Source: Brevibacillus porteri
GTDB lineage: Bacteria; Bacillota; Bacilli; Brevibacillales; Brevibacillaceae
DNA length: 64,000 nt
Reading direction: 5' to 3'
Assembly (NCBI RefSeq): GCF_003013475.1
Contig: NZ_PXZO01000017.1
Span: forward strand, 1 to 64,000
This document shows, piece after piece, positions 24,448-33,506 of the stretch. Made by a program: the position numbers and the translations under genes. A model generated the notes under the pieces. It worked only from the letters and a program-made list of their open reading frames with translations. It was not told the origin of the DNA and searched no databases. Positions within the stretch are counted from its first letter, which is position 1, and each line of letters starts with the position of its first letter.

Positions 24448-26121
24448 ATGGACAAGAAAGTACGCTACGTTGTTTCTACAGCACTCGTAATATCTCTGTT
24501 CACCAGCCCCTCAATCATCCATGCCACCCAAGCTGAACCACAACCCCACATTCCTTATTACGGAATAGGGCCAACCTATGTACAGCCTGCACAGATTGAG
24601 AGCTTGTTCCCCAAGCCCACTTTCCAGTTTGGGACACCCGGCTTCCAAGAAGGAAAAGAAGCTTTTACATCCCAGGAAGAAATGATGGCTTACATAAGCA
24701 AGTTAGCTACAGGCAACAAGGAAATCAAGCTGCTATCCATCGGTACATCATTGGAAGGTCGCGACATCCCCCTGCTGCTATTCAGCAAAGACCACAGCAA
24801 GCTCAAACAAAACAAGGAGAAACCACTCATCTGGCTACAGGCACAAATCCACGGAAATGAACCCGCCTCTGGTGAATCTGCTCTCGTGATCGCCAAATGG
24901 CTGGCAGAAGGAAAGCTTGGCCCCGACCTCCTGAATCAAGTAAACGTCGCGATTGTTCCTCGCATCAACCCGGACGGCTCCTACCAGTTTAAACGCTACA
25001 TCGCGACAGAGCTGGATGCCAACCGTGACTACATGAAGGTAGAATATCCAGAGGTGCAATCGGTTCACCAGGCGATCAATACCTATCAACCTGATGTGGT
25101 GCTTGACGCCCATGAATACGGCGTCTCTTCCAACCAGCTTCGCGATGTAGGGGAAAAAGGCGCGATCTCTTCCTACGACGTTCTGATCTCTTCCGCGAAA
25201 AACTTGAATATCCCCGCCAACCTTCGTAAAATGTCAGACAACCTGCTCTTGGCTGACGTTCAAAAAGCACTCGATAAGGAGCAACTTTCTCATCACGCAT
25301 ACTATACGCTGGCAAAAGGCAAGGACGGAAAAGTGACCGCAACAGAAGGCAGCACAGAGACGAGAATCGGCCGCAATGCCTTGGGCTTGAAAAACACGTT
25401 GACGTTTTTGGTGGAAACACGCGGCATCGGCATTGGACGCGCCGATTTTGAGCGCCGTGTATACAGTCAGGCCATGACTCACGCTGCTGTCATCCAATCA
25501 ACAGCGGCCAACGCCAAAGCAATCAAGTCCTCCGTGACGCAGGCACGCGCAGAAATCACGGAAAAAGGCAAAAAAGCAAACGACAACGACAAACTCGTCA
25601 TCCTGAGTGAGAATAAGCGAGTACCGGGTCAATCTCTCGAAGTGGTCGATCTAGCCACGGCAAAAAAAGTGTCTACCCCCATCGACTGGGTAAGCTCCAC
25701 GGATGCCTATCCCGTACTCGAACGCGAGCGCCCCACTGCTTATCTTATGCCTCCTGGCTACCATGACGTTGCAGCCAAGCTGGAACTGCTCGGTGTTTCG
25801 GTAAGCAAGCTATCAAAAGAAACGACCATAGCGGTAGAAAGCTACACCATTTTGGAAAACAAGGTGAATCCGATATACGAGAATGGGCATTTCACCAACC
25901 AAGTGACTGCAAATGTAACAGAAACAACGAAAACCTTTCCTGCGGGTAGCTACGTGTTCAGCATGGCCCAGCCAAACGCCAACTTCATTGCTTTGGCCTT
26001 GGAACCGGAATCAGTAGACAGCTACGTGACGTTTAACTTCTTGCCCGTTGAAAAGGGCGATGAAGTCCCGGTATATCGCTATATGCTGGAGCAATCGCTA
26101 CCCACCATACCAAAAAACTAA
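24448..26121 (+). CDS. Secreted M14-family zinc carboxypeptidase
   Basis: 557 residues with a signal peptide (about 1-28). The M14 catalytic set is readable: zinc ligands His135 and Glu138 in IHGNEP, substrate-carboxylate residues Asn192-Arg193 in DANRD, zinc ligand His222 in VLDAHEYG, and catalytic Glu323 in FLVETRGIG. The C-terminal ~200 residues form an extra domain of unclear role. Such enzymes trim C-terminal residues of peptides or act on gamma-D-glutamyl bonds of peptidoglycan; long extracellular forms are common in sporulating Firmicutes. CAGGAGGG precedes the ATG. Single gene with its own terminator. Confidence 0.9.
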   Translation: MDKKVRYVVSTALVISLFTSPSIIHATQAEPQPHIPYYGIGPTYVQPAQIESLFPKPTFQFGTPGFQEGKEAFTSQEEMMAYISKLATGNKEIKLLSIGTSLEGRDIPLLLFSKDHSKLKQNKEKPLIWLQAQIHGNEPASGESALVIAKWLAEGKLGPDLLNQVNVAIVPRINPDGSYQFKRYIATELDANRDYMKVEYPEVQSVHQAINTYQPDVVLDAHEYGVSSNQLRDVGEKGAISSYDVLISSAKNLNIPANLRKMSDNLLLADVQKALDKEQLSHHAYYTLAKGKDGKVTATEGSTETRIGRNALGLKNTLTFLVETRGIGIGRADFERRVYSQAMTHAAVIQSTAANAKAIKSSVTQARAEITEKGKKANDNDKLVILSENKRVPGQSLEVVDLATAKKVSTPIDWVSSTDAYPVLERERPTAYLMPPGYHDVAAKLELLGVSVSKLSKETTIAVESYTILENKVNPIYENGHFTNQVTANVTETTKTFPAGSYVFSMAQPNANFIALALEPESVDSYVTFNFLPVEKGDEVPVYRYMLEQSLPTIPKN

Positions 26122-26124
26122 AGG

Positions 26125-26168
26125 AAAAAATCCCCTCTCTAAAGTTAGACTCCTGAGAGGGGATTTTT
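26125..26168 (+). terminator. Terminator of the M14 carboxypeptidase gene
   Basis: AAAAATCCCCTCTC pairs perfectly with GAGAGGGGATTTTT across a 15-nt loop. Confidence 0.9.
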
Positions 26169-26186
26169 GTTACATGTATGGGCTTA

Positions 26187-26273
26187 CTTTATTTCAAACA
26201 CTTCTTGGGCAAGCCCTGCCAGCTTTTGCGTATTGTCGCTCACTTCGACCATTGTCGGTGAAAACGGAAGTGA
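26187..26273 (-). pseudogene. Orphan C-terminal fragment of a methyl-accepting chemotaxis protein
   Basis: On the minus strand the reading TMVEVSDNTQKLAGLAQEVF, four residues from a stop at about 26187, closely resembles the last 25 residues of many chemoreceptors. It has no start codon context and lies beyond the terminator (26293-26320) of the intact chemoreceptor gene. It is probably the remnant of a second, deleted receptor gene. A chance match cannot be excluded at this length. Confidence 0.4.
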
Positions 26274-26292
26274 AACAAAGTGAACAAATACC

Positions 26293-26320
26293 AAAAAGTC
26301 CGCATCGCTTGGATACGGAC
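26293..26320 (-). terminator. Terminator of the soluble chemoreceptor gene
   Basis: On the minus strand GTCCGTATC pairs with GATGCGGAC and is followed by TTTTT. Confidence 0.85.
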
Positions 26321-26342
26321 TCCTGATTCTTTTTCCTTATGA

Positions 26343-27287
26343 TCACAATACCTTTTTGACATCCTTTACGCTGGACGCGAGCATTTGCTCTACTGCGTTG
26401 GCGTCCCTCACGTGCTTGGTCAAGCCTTCATTCAGCTCGTCCAGCAAGCCCTTCGCATCACTTACTTGTTGGGACACATCGTCAGCAAATCGCTTTTGGT
26501 GCGCGATGATTTCCATCACACCTGACACTTCGCCGTTCAGTACCTGGAAAGCGTTCACGATCTGATCCGTCTTCTCCGCAGCATCCTTGCTGATAGAAAG
26601 CCCATTTTTGATCGCACTGCTGCTTTTTTCACTGTTGGACAACGCTTCTTTTGTTTCTTCCTGAATCTTGCCGATCAATTCTGCAATCGTCTTGGTCGAG
26701 TTCGCGGTCATCTCGGCTAGCTTCCGTACTTCATCCGCTACTACTGCAAAGCCTCGGCCCTGTTCACCCGCACGTGCTGCTTCTATCGCAGCATTCAAAG
26801 CGAGAAGGTTGGTCTGATTGGCAATATCGCTGATTACCTTGACGATGCTCGTAATTTCCGAAGAGCGCTCTCCCAAGCGGCTCATGGATTTGGACGTATG
26901 GACCGATTCTTTGTCGAGCAGGCTCATGACTTCTACAACATCGGTCATGGCCTTCTTGCCTTCATCTGCACGCGCTACCGATTGTTTACAGATGTCTGTC
27001 AGGCGCTCTCCTCGAACCGACAACTGACTCGCAGATTCATCATCCCGCTCGTTAATACCCTGGATATTATCTACGACACGCTTCATCCTCGTCACCAATC
27101 GCACCATTTGATCGGATTCTGCGTTCATCGCTTGGTTCGAAGTGAGGATCGCACCCATCTGTTCGTAAATACCGCGAAGCTCATGATTCCAAGCGTCTTG
27201 CTGTCCTGCCATTGTGGTTGTGGGAGTTGCCACTGTCGTCGCTGCTGTCTCTTTTACTGCTAGGCCTTTGTCTTTTTTCCAAAACAT
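26343..27287 (-). CDS. Soluble methyl-accepting chemotaxis protein
   Basis: 314 residues with no membrane segment. Helical N-terminal region (about 30-120), then the chemoreceptor signalling hairpin with the near-invariant tip [38 protein letters not shown] (about 157-195). It would signal to CheA/CheW from the cytoplasm. The gene begins 24 nt after the four-TM membrane protein gene, so the membrane part of the receptor could be a separate polypeptide. GGAGAGGG precedes the ATG. Its own sensory ligand domain is not evident. Confidence 0.9.
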   Translation of the reverse strand: MFWKKDKGLAVKETAATTVATPTTTMAGQQDAWNHELRGIYEQMGAILTSNQAMNAESDQMVRLVTRMKRVVDNIQGINERDDESASQLSVRGERLTDICKQSVARADEGKKAMTDVVEVMSLLDKESVHTSKSMSRLGERSSEITSIVKVISDIANQTNLLALNAAIEAARAGEQGRGFAVVADEVRKLAEMTANSTKTIAELIGKIQEETKEALSNSEKSSSAIKNGLSISKDAAEKTDQIVNAFQVLNGEVSGVMEIIAHQKRFADDVSQQVSDAKGLLDELNEGLTKHVRDANAVEQMLASSVKDVKKVL

Positions 27288-27311
27288 CCGCTTCCCTCTC
27301 CTTTGTACCCA

Positions 27312-28067
27312 TCAATTGTCACCTCGGCGGCTATATACGCGGGACTCGATTATTCCCGGATGTTGTTTCGCCAAGCTCAGCAAGTTTTCCAAGAAATAAT
27401 AGTGACCCTCCAAGAGCTCCACGTCTTTACGCTCAAAATGCTTCGCCTGCAAATACTGCTGCATTTCCAAAGCATAGCGCTCCAGTTTATCGTGAAAATC
27501 GTTGGCACGAAGCATTTGCTCCACTTCTGGATATTCTGTTTTCAGGCGACTCAGCTCACTGTATACACGTCCACCCTCCAGAATCATCTGGTAGGCCGTA
27601 CGCTCGAGCGTAGCTGTCGTAGCTGCCTCCTGTTCCTCACGCTCCTCGCGCAAAGCTCCCAAGTACGTGATAAAATGGTAGACAGTTAAAAACAATGGTC
27701 CTAAAAATAGAATGATCCCTGCTTTGTACACATGCTGATTGGACAAATTGCTGATGAGCAGGAACAAGTGAAACAAGATCGCACCCAACCATACATAGAT
27801 GATGATTTGGTGATTGATCTTCCCTGCCTTTTGGTGGCGTGAAAAGGCAAAGGTAAGTCCGAGCAGATAAAAGGCAAGTAACGTAAAGCTGGCAGAAAAC
27901 AAAGCCATCTCCATATCGATCAGCCAATCTGCATCGGCGGGTATTTCGATAAAGAATTCAAAAGCGAGCACCAGCAGTGAGAACAGCAACCCCATGATCC
28001 AAAACCGGCTTACTTCCGAGTCATTTCTCCGCCGGGAGCGGTAGCGTTTTGCACGGGATCCTTCCAT
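27312..28067 (-). CDS. Four-TM membrane protein with helical cytoplasmic tail
   Basis: 251 residues. A very basic N-terminus (RAKRYRSRRR) precedes four membrane segments (about 22-41, 52-75, 88-108, 114-139). A soluble, highly charged, probably coiled-coil C-terminal tail follows (about 140-251, REEREEQEAATT through LEGHYYFLENLL). No family recognised. It is directly upstream of the soluble chemoreceptor (24 nt gap), suggesting that the pair works together, for example as a membrane anchor or sensor for the chemoreceptor. That link is inference from position only. Confidence 0.75.
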   Translation of the reverse strand: MEGSRAKRYRSRRRNDSEVSRFWIMGLLFSLLVLAFEFFIEIPADADWLIDMEMALFSASFTLLAFYLLGLTFAFSRHQKAGKINHQIIIYVWLGAILFHLFLLISNLSNQHVYKAGIILFLGPLFLTVYHFITYLGALREEREEQEAATTATLERTAYQMILEGGRVYSELSRLKTEYPEVEQMLRANDFHDKLERYALEMQQYLQAKHFERKDVELLEGHYYFLENLLSLAKQHPGIIESRVYSRRGDN

Positions 28068-28151
28068 AATGCTCTCACCTCATTCTCTATGATTCGCCAT
28101 GATTCTATCTTTTCCTTTCACATGGGGCCAAAATCTGACACGGAGGCTGTT

Positions 28152-29564
28152 ATGACAAAAAATTTACCAACATCATTTACCGAGCGCATGCAAACCTTGC
28201 TCGGACACGATTATGAGGCATTCGTTTCCTCGTATGATCAGCCAGTGGCACACGGCTTGCGGGTCAATCCGTTGAAGGTGGGTCCTGACGATTTTTTGAA
28301 AATCTCGCCGTTTGCTCTGGAAGCAGTCCCTTGGTGCGAAAACGGTTTTCGCTACAAAGAGCCAGATCGTCCCGGCAAGCATCCTTTTCACTCCGCTGGC
28401 ATGTACTATTTGCAAGAGCCAAGCGCGATGTCCGCTGCCGAAGCACTCGGTGCACAACCTGGTGAGCGCATCCTCGACCTGTGTGCAGCACCAGGAGGGA
28501 AATCGACGCAGCTTGCAGCGTTTTTGCGTGGACAAGGAATGCTTGTGGCAAACGAAATCCATCCTGTTCGTGCAAAAGCCTTGTCAGAAAATCTGGAGCG
28601 CTGCGGCGTGACCAATGCCGTCGTGACCAACGAAACGCCTGAACGCTTACAGGAGCGATTCCCCCAGTTTTTTGACCGAATTTTAGTAGACGCTCCATGC
28701 TCTGGCGAAGGAATGTTCCGCAAGCTACCCGAAGCAATCGAAGACTGGAGCCCTGCAAAAGTAACCGAGTGCCATCTCATGCAAGGCGATATTCTTGAAG
28801 CGGCCGCTGCGATGCTGAAGCCAGGCGGGACGTTGGTCTACTCCACCTGCACATTCGCTCCGTTGGAAAATGAGCAGTCACTCGTTAACTTCCTGGGACG
28901 TCATCCGGAATTTGAGATCGTCTCGCTGCCACATGTAGATTGCTTTTCTGCTGGCCAACCAGAGTGGGCATCGCCGTATAACGAGCAACTCACCCAGACA
29001 GCGAGACTGTGGCCGCATCGTTTACAGGGAGAAGGTCATTACCTCGCCAAGCTGCAAAAGAGTGATAACGCTGAAGTTCATGAACCTGCCGGGAAGCGTA
29101 AAGAAAAGCGTGCGGCAAAATCGGCTCCGGCAGGTCGTAAAGAAGCCATGGCAGCTTGGCGTACGTTCGCGGATGAAGCACTCCCGGCGCTCTCCAAACC
29201 ATTCGATGATGAATCCGCTTTTCTTTTGTTCGGCGAACAGCTCTACTACTCACCTGCTCCCGAGCTCGACTGGGACAAGCTCAAGGTCGCGCGCGTCGGT
29301 CTGCACCTAGGAACTGTAAAAAAGAACAGATTTGAACCTGCACACGCCTTGGCACTCTCCCTCTCTCCTGCGGAGGCAGTCCGTGTCGCTCCGTATGACG
29401 CAGACGATCCTGAGATGTTGCGGTACTTAAAAGGGGAAGCTCTCACGCGTGATGGTGAAAGCGGCTGGACGCTGGTTACTGTAGATGGATTCCCCATCGG
29501 TTGGGGCAAGCAATCTGAAGGGCAACTCAAAAATCATTATCCAAAGGGTCTACGCTGGTTGTAA
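28152..29564 (+). CDS. rsmF: 16S rRNA (cytosine-C5) methyltransferase, RsmF type
   Basis: About 470 residues. The NOL1/NOP2/Sun methyltransferase domain (about 1-300) contains the SAM motif LDLCAAPGGKSTQLAA, the acid/base loop DAPCSGEGMFRK and the nucleophilic cysteine motif YSTCTFAPLENE. A C-terminal extension ending in a PUA-like RNA-binding module (LTRDGESGWTLVTVDGFPIGWGK near the end) is typical of RsmF rather than RsmB. It methylates a cytosine of 16S rRNA. I chose the ATG at 28152, preceded by CGGAGG; an upstream in-frame extension lacks a site. Confidence 0.92.
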   Translation: MTKNLPTSFTERMQTLLGHDYEAFVSSYDQPVAHGLRVNPLKVGPDDFLKISPFALEAVPWCENGFRYKEPDRPGKHPFHSAGMYYLQEPSAMSAAEALGAQPGERILDLCAAPGGKSTQLAAFLRGQGMLVANEIHPVRAKALSENLERCGVTNAVVTNETPERLQERFPQFFDRILVDAPCSGEGMFRKLPEAIEDWSPAKVTECHLMQGDILEAAAAMLKPGGTLVYSTCTFAPLENEQSLVNFLGRHPEFEIVSLPHVDCFSAGQPEWASPYNEQLTQTARLWPHRLQGEGHYLAKLQKSDNAEVHEPAGKRKEKRAAKSAPAGRKEAMAAWRTFADEALPALSKPFDDESAFLLFGEQLYYSPAPELDWDKLKVARVGLHLGTVKKNRFEPAHALALSLSPAEAVRVAPYDADDPEMLRYLKGEALTRDGESGWTLVTVDGFPIGWGKQSEGQLKNHYPKGLRWL

Positions 29565-29580
29565 ATTTGCATCAAAAATA

Positions 29581-29640
29581 AAAAAGCGCACAAGTCTACA
29601 CGAAATGCATTCGTGACTGCTTGTGCGCTTTTCTCTTTTT
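29581..29640. terminator. Bidirectional terminator between convergent genes
   Basis: AAAAAGCGCACAAG pairs with CTTGTGCGCTTTT around a 25-nt inner hairpin that itself contains CACGAAATGCATTCGTG. T-runs flank both sides. Confidence 0.88.
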
Positions 29641-29641
29641 C

Positions 29642-29890
29642 TTATGATCGCCCTCTGCGGGGCGGATTGTCTACTACCGTCAACGAGCCATTTCTTATAT
29701 AACGCAATATTTTTGAAACAGATATCCCTGTTGCATTGGCTATTTGCATCGCATTTGAATTCGGATAACTTCTCACGTAATTGCGAATCATCTGGTAGTC
29801 TTGTATTTCGTTTTCTCCGCAAACCTGGCAAGTGTACTCTCCCCGGCCCATCGGACTGCCGCATTTCAAGCACGTATCCGTCGTCATCAC
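29642..29890 (-). CDS. Small zinc-ribbon/helix-turn-helix protein, YvyF-like
   Basis: 82 residues. Two CxxC pairs (CLKCGSPMGRGEYTCQVCG) form a zinc ribbon at the N-terminus. A MerR-like DNA-binding helical segment follows (NAMQIANATGISVSKILRYIRNGSL), with a basic tail. This architecture resembles the flagellar-operon protein YvyF (TIGR03826), but no flagellar genes are nearby, so only the domain layout is supported. It may be a regulator. Monocistronic, convergent with rsmF. Confidence 0.7.
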   Translation of the reverse strand: MMTTDTCLKCGSPMGRGEYTCQVCGENEIQDYQMIRNYVRSYPNSNAMQIANATGISVSKILRYIRNGSLTVVDNPPRRGRS

Positions 29891-30040
29891 TGGTTCTCCT
29901 CACACCCTGTACTATGGTACTTTCACAAGAAAGGGTTCTATCTTCCTATCTATTACCCAAATCACATGGGAGGAAAACACTATTTTCGATCGCAATTCCT
30001 GTATTCTATTTAAAATTCGATGCAGTCATTCCGAACTCCT

Positions 30041-30679
30041 TTAAAAAGGCCAGTATGGAGGCATCAGGCAGCTTTTTGCGTAAAGGACAATCGCAAACCC
30101 AATGAAAAAGACACCACTGAGTCCATGAAAAACGTTGAGCCAACCTGGGCGAAAAAATCGAGCCAAATACGTGGCCAACAAAGCTACCAGCCCCAAGAAC
30201 AATAAGGTCGATAACAGACAGCCTGTAGCAAACAAGAACAACTCTGTTGAATGAACAAAAGTGCCAGATGCCAATAGTGAGCCAAAAACTCCCGCCCAAA
30301 ACAGAATGGTCAGTGGATTCGCGAGCGTCAGAAGCACGCCGTGCCAAAAGCTGTTTCGACCCGATGGAGCATGCTGGACTGGAGCTTGTTCATGTACGCC
30401 TCTGCCTTTTATGGCACGCAAGGTTTGAATCCCAAACCAAGTCAAAATCAGAGCTCCCATAATCAAAACCATCTGTTTGACCCAATGGATTTGTAACAGC
30501 AGCGACAGTCCCCCGACCGCCCCCACCATATAAACCGCATCTACGAGTGCAACCCCCAGTACCATCATGAGTGCATCCCGAAATCGCCGAGTCATCGAGC
30601 GATGCAATACTCCCAGACAAACCGGACCAACGGATAGCTGGAGCATCATCCCAAATAATAGACCGTTCCAGATTGCCAT
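30041..30679 (-). CDS. LysE/RhtB family amino acid exporter
   Basis: About 212 residues with five or six membrane segments and the family signature near the N-terminus (FGMMLQLSVGPVCLGVLHRSM) and in the middle (LANPLTILFWAGVFG). Proteins of this family export basic or neutral amino acids or their analogues. It is the second gene of an operon behind an Lrp-type regulator, a classic regulator/exporter pairing. A GTG at 30688 overlaps the regulator's stop; the ATG at 30679 is the better spaced alternative after GAGGAG. The region 29891-30040 shows nothing recognisable. Confidence 0.9.
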   Translation of the reverse strand: MAIWNGLLFGMMLQLSVGPVCLGVLHRSMTRRFRDALMMVLGVALVDAVYMVGAVGGLSLLLQIHWVKQMVLIMGALILTWFGIQTLRAIKGRGVHEQAPVQHAPSGRNSFWHGVLLTLANPLTILFWAGVFGSLLASGTFVHSTELFLFATGCLLSTLLFLGLVALLATYLARFFRPGWLNVFHGLSGVFFIGFAIVLYAKSCLMPPYWPF

Positions 30680-30684
30680 CAGGT

Positions 30685-31119
30685 TCACATCTCCTCTTTC
30701 ATGGAAGACAGGACGATCATCGTATTCGTCTTGCTTACACCTTCTACTTGCTTCAATGTTTCAGAGATGAATCGTTCCAGATCGGCTGTCCCTTTTACGG
30801 CAACCTTCAATACATAATCGTAAGCTCCCGCAATATGATGGCATTCCAGCACAGAGTCTGCCTGCAAGACCGTTTCACGGAAGCCAGCGATATGCTCCGT
30901 TTTTTCGATTTCCACCATCACAAATGCAATCAGGTGAAGCCCTAGCTGTTCCCGATCCAGCTTCACCGTGAATTGCTTGATGAGTCCTGTATCCTCCAGC
31001 TTGCGTATTCGCTCGGAGACCGCAGGCACGGACAAATGAACCTGCTTACTGATGTCTGAGCTGGTGATTCGGGCATTTCCCCGCAATAAACGGAGGATTT
31101 GTTCATCAATCCGATCCAT
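30685..31119 (-). CDS. Lrp/AsnC family transcriptional regulator
   Basis: 144 residues: N-terminal helix-turn-helix (MDRIDEQILRLLRGNARITSSDISKQVHLSVPAVSERIRKLEDTG) and a C-terminal RAM ligand-binding domain (about 65-140, including HHIAGAYDYVLKVAVKGTADLERFI). These proteins respond to amino acids. It overlaps the LysE exporter gene by a few nucleotides, so it probably induces the exporter when its amino acid is in excess. GAGGGAG precedes the ATG. Confidence 0.93.
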   Translation of the reverse strand: MDRIDEQILRLLRGNARITSSDISKQVHLSVPAVSERIRKLEDTGLIKQFTVKLDREQLGLHLIAFVMVEIEKTEHIAGFRETVLQADSVLECHHIAGAYDYVLKVAVKGTADLERFISETLKQVEGVSKTNTMIVLSSMKEEM

Positions 31120-31297
31120 TTGATCTCCCTCCTTGTTTTCTATTCATTATAACAACTTCTTTCAAAGAGAAAGGCATTCGGTGCAAGAACCTTATACTTT
31201 TAACTATTTATCCGTATTTCTTCATTTTTCTCTGTACGACATGTAATCTCAGAGCGTATTCCTAACAGATTTAGGTCATCCTTCGATTTCAGGTACG

Positions 31298-31345
31298 AAA
31301 AAAGCTTATTCCTCCTCCTGATCGAAGTGGGAATAAGCCTTTTTA
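31298..31345 (-). terminator. Terminator of the HExxH protein gene
   Basis: AAGCTTATTCC pairs with GGAATAAGCCTT, with a T6 run on the minus strand. The rest of the gap 31120-31351 shows only the AT-rich promoter side of the Lrp gene. Confidence 0.85.
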
Positions 31346-31351
31346 GCAGCC

Positions 31352-32521
31352 TTACTGCTCTTCTTTATTCAAGTTCGCAATCTTTGCCCCTTGCTCCAGA
31401 AGACCTTCATATCCATACTTGCTCTTGATTCTCTCTATTTCTTTTTCCACGCTAGCACTGTCCTGTATGTTGAAATAGGCTTTCACTATTTCATAGGGTG
31501 TTTGGCCCGGTTTCTGCGGGTGATCCTCAATCGCTGCTTTCCAAGGAATAGCTGCTTTGTCCATCAACAGCTCAAGGGCAGAACCAGTCTCATACCGAAT
31601 ACTTCTTACCAAATAACGCGGGGACAATTGACCATTGGCAATCACGTCAAATACATGCATAAACGTAACGTGAAAAGGCTCCTCTTTTGTCGCAAGAACG
31701 GTCAGCTTTCCACCTGTAAGCTCGCTGTAACGATACTCGATGTAGCGGGCTGATCCCTCAATCGCCTCTGTCTTGGTTTCCCCCACCAGTTGTGGCCATT
31801 TCTGATAACGATAGCTGCGCACGATCGCCCAATCACGCAAGTGCTGTTTGATGGTTTCGGTATCATTCACAGCCACTGCCTGATCCAGCAGCTTGAATTC
31901 GAGTCCCATCAAGGCATAATTTTCTTCTGTAACGGGGTAGTTATCAATAAATTCGGCCCCATCAGCGTCATAGGTCCAATTTTTTTGCTTGAAGATGTGA
32001 AACGATTCATGGAGCAAAAAGGAAGCAAAATCAAAATACAGCTCCGGATCGCTAAACATTTTAGGATGATACTTAAAATACATGGCTTCGGTGCCATCCA
32101 TCTCAAGAGTCGCAAAGTTAAAGGGCATCCACGCAGAAATCGTGGACGGATCAAAACGGCTGACCCGATACACCTTAGGCAAACCGAATGACTCCGGTAC
32201 TTTGATTTCTGTAGCAAACATACTGTTTTCGAATTGCTTCACATTTACTGCAAAGGCTTCTTTTCGGAAAAACCCTCTATCTTTATTCGTGTGCACAAGC
32301 AAGAGCGGTAAAGTTCGAAAATCATACTCCTCGTTCCAAAGCTGATCCGGTGATTGCTCAAAATGTTGATAAATCGTCGACAACTCGGTTAACATCTGTT
32401 TGTCTGTTTCATTTAGCGATTCATATTCAGTTTGAACGGTTTGGTTCATCACGATGAAAAACAAAACTACACCTACGATTGCCAAAAGAGAAACGAGAGC
32501 AATTTTATTTCTTTTTTTCAT
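31352..32521 (-). CDS. Membrane-anchored HExxH protein, putative metallopeptidase
   Basis: 389 residues. A single N-terminal membrane anchor or signal (about 7-25) leaves most of the protein outside the cytoplasm. The motif HESFH at residues 171-175 (FASFLLHESFHIFKQ) matches the zincin HExxH. Downstream glutamates that could supply the third ligand include EAIEGSARYIEYRYSE (about 250). I do not recognise the family. It could be a zinc protease or a degenerate homologue. Monocistronic, with the hairpin at 31298-31345 downstream. The 180 bp upstream (32522-32700) hold nothing clear. Confidence 0.72.
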   Translation of the reverse strand: MKKRNKIALVSLLAIVGVVLFFIVMNQTVQTEYESLNETDKQMLTELSTIYQHFEQSPDQLWNEEYDFRTLPLLLVHTNKDRGFFRKEAFAVNVKQFENSMFATEIKVPESFGLPKVYRVSRFDPSTISAWMPFNFATLEMDGTEAMYFKYHPKMFSDPELYFDFASFLLHESFHIFKQKNWTYDADGAEFIDNYPVTEENYALMGLEFKLLDQAVAVNDTETIKQHLRDWAIVRSYRYQKWPQLVGETKTEAIEGSARYIEYRYSELTGGKLTVLATKEEPFHVTFMHVFDVIANGQLSPRYLVRSIRYETGSALELLMDKAAIPWKAAIEDHPQKPGQTPYEIVKAYFNIQDSASVEKEIERIKSKYGYEGLLEQGAKIANLNKEEQ

Positions 32522-32759
32522 AATTCATCCTTACTTTAAAAAAGTTTTTTTACAAACAATACACAATAAACTACCACAGTGCATGAACATATTTCAACTT
32601 ACCATCGTTGTTAGCCCCATTTTTACTTCTGAGAGGTCGTGTCCCATATCGGATATGTACGCAAGTTCTGTCCTCCGACAGTGTTTACGTAATCCATTTA
32701 TGTTCATCGCTCACTGGAGACGAGGCATATGCTGGGTCTTTTTCCATTTCCGCCAAAGT

Positions 32760-33045
32760 CTGTATGAATAGCTCCTGGTTCGATCAACTTTACTTTGATG
32801 TTTTGTGATGCTAATTCATAAGATAAAGCTTCTGAAAAGCCTTCAACCGCAAATTTAGTCGAATGATAAAGTGACATTGTAGGAAAGGTAATTTTCCCTC
32901 CCATAGAAGAAATATTAATCAGCAAGCCTTCTTTATTCGATCTAAAATGTGGCACGATCGCTTTCGTCATGTTTATCAAACCAAAAACATTCACTTCAAA
33001 TTGTCTTCTAATTTGCTCAGCGGTAGCTGCTTCAAGAATCTCCAT
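32760..33045 (-). pseudogene. Truncated short-chain dehydrogenase (SDR) remnant
   Basis: About 95 residues of a classical SDR are readable: VNVFGLINMTKAIVPHF, the catalytic region NISSMGGKITFPTMSLYHSTKFAVEGFSEAL (YxxxK) and IKVKLIEPGAIHTDF. The N-terminal Rossmann half with the TGxxxGxG coenzyme motif is missing, and homology ends abruptly after TDFGG. The left end of the SDR fragment joins the 3' end of a PadR-like frame, so a deletion fused two former neighbours. Not expected to be functional. Confidence 0.75.
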
Positions 33046-33442
33046 TGTTCCATATTTAACAATCCCTGGGCTATCGTTTCAAGTTTAGCGCTATATTCAT
33101 TTATCCCAATCTGGATGCATATGATCTGTGCCGGATGTATTTCATCTTTATAAAGCGAATGCTTCTCGTATAACTCATTTAAATTCTTTTGCGCTTCCTC
33201 CTGCGCTTGCTTTAACCAGGCAATCACTTTGTCATACCCGACAAATTCGCCAAAGTAAAGCCTCATCAAAAAATCTGATTTTGTACTATCCCGCTCTAGG
33301 GGCCCTTGTAAATAGGCGTTAAAATATTCTCGTCCTGAGGTACAATTTCCTTGGTTATCAATCCCTCCTTCTCCATCCGATTAAGCATGGGATATATCGT
33401 TCCATAAGTTGATCGAAAGAAATAGGAGAAAGGGAGCTTCAT
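33040..33442 (-). pseudogene. Broken PadR family regulator
   Basis: The minus strand reads SYFFRSTYGTIYPMLNRMEKEGLITKEIV, which is the recognition-helix and wing part of a PadR winged helix. The first ~35 residues are missing. A small internal deletion with a frameshift near 33340 then continues as TSGREYFNAYLQGPLERD and the C-terminal helical domain (LMRLYFGEFVGYDKVIAWLKQAQEEAQK), before running into the SDR remnant. The truncated 5' end directly abuts the helicase terminator at 33455-33493. PadR regulators often sit beside the gene they repress, so this was probably a padR-SDR unit. Confidence 0.75.
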
Positions 33443-33454
33443 TCGATCCAAATC

Positions 33455-33493
33455 AAAAAAAACTGCCCAGACCCTTTTCGAATCTGGACAGTT
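33455..33493 (-). terminator. Terminator of the DEAD-box helicase gene
   Basis: AACTGTCCAGA pairs with TCTGGGCAGTT (one T-G pair) and is followed by eight T residues on the minus strand. Confidence 0.9.
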
Positions 33494-33506
33494 TCTCTTA
33501 CCATCT

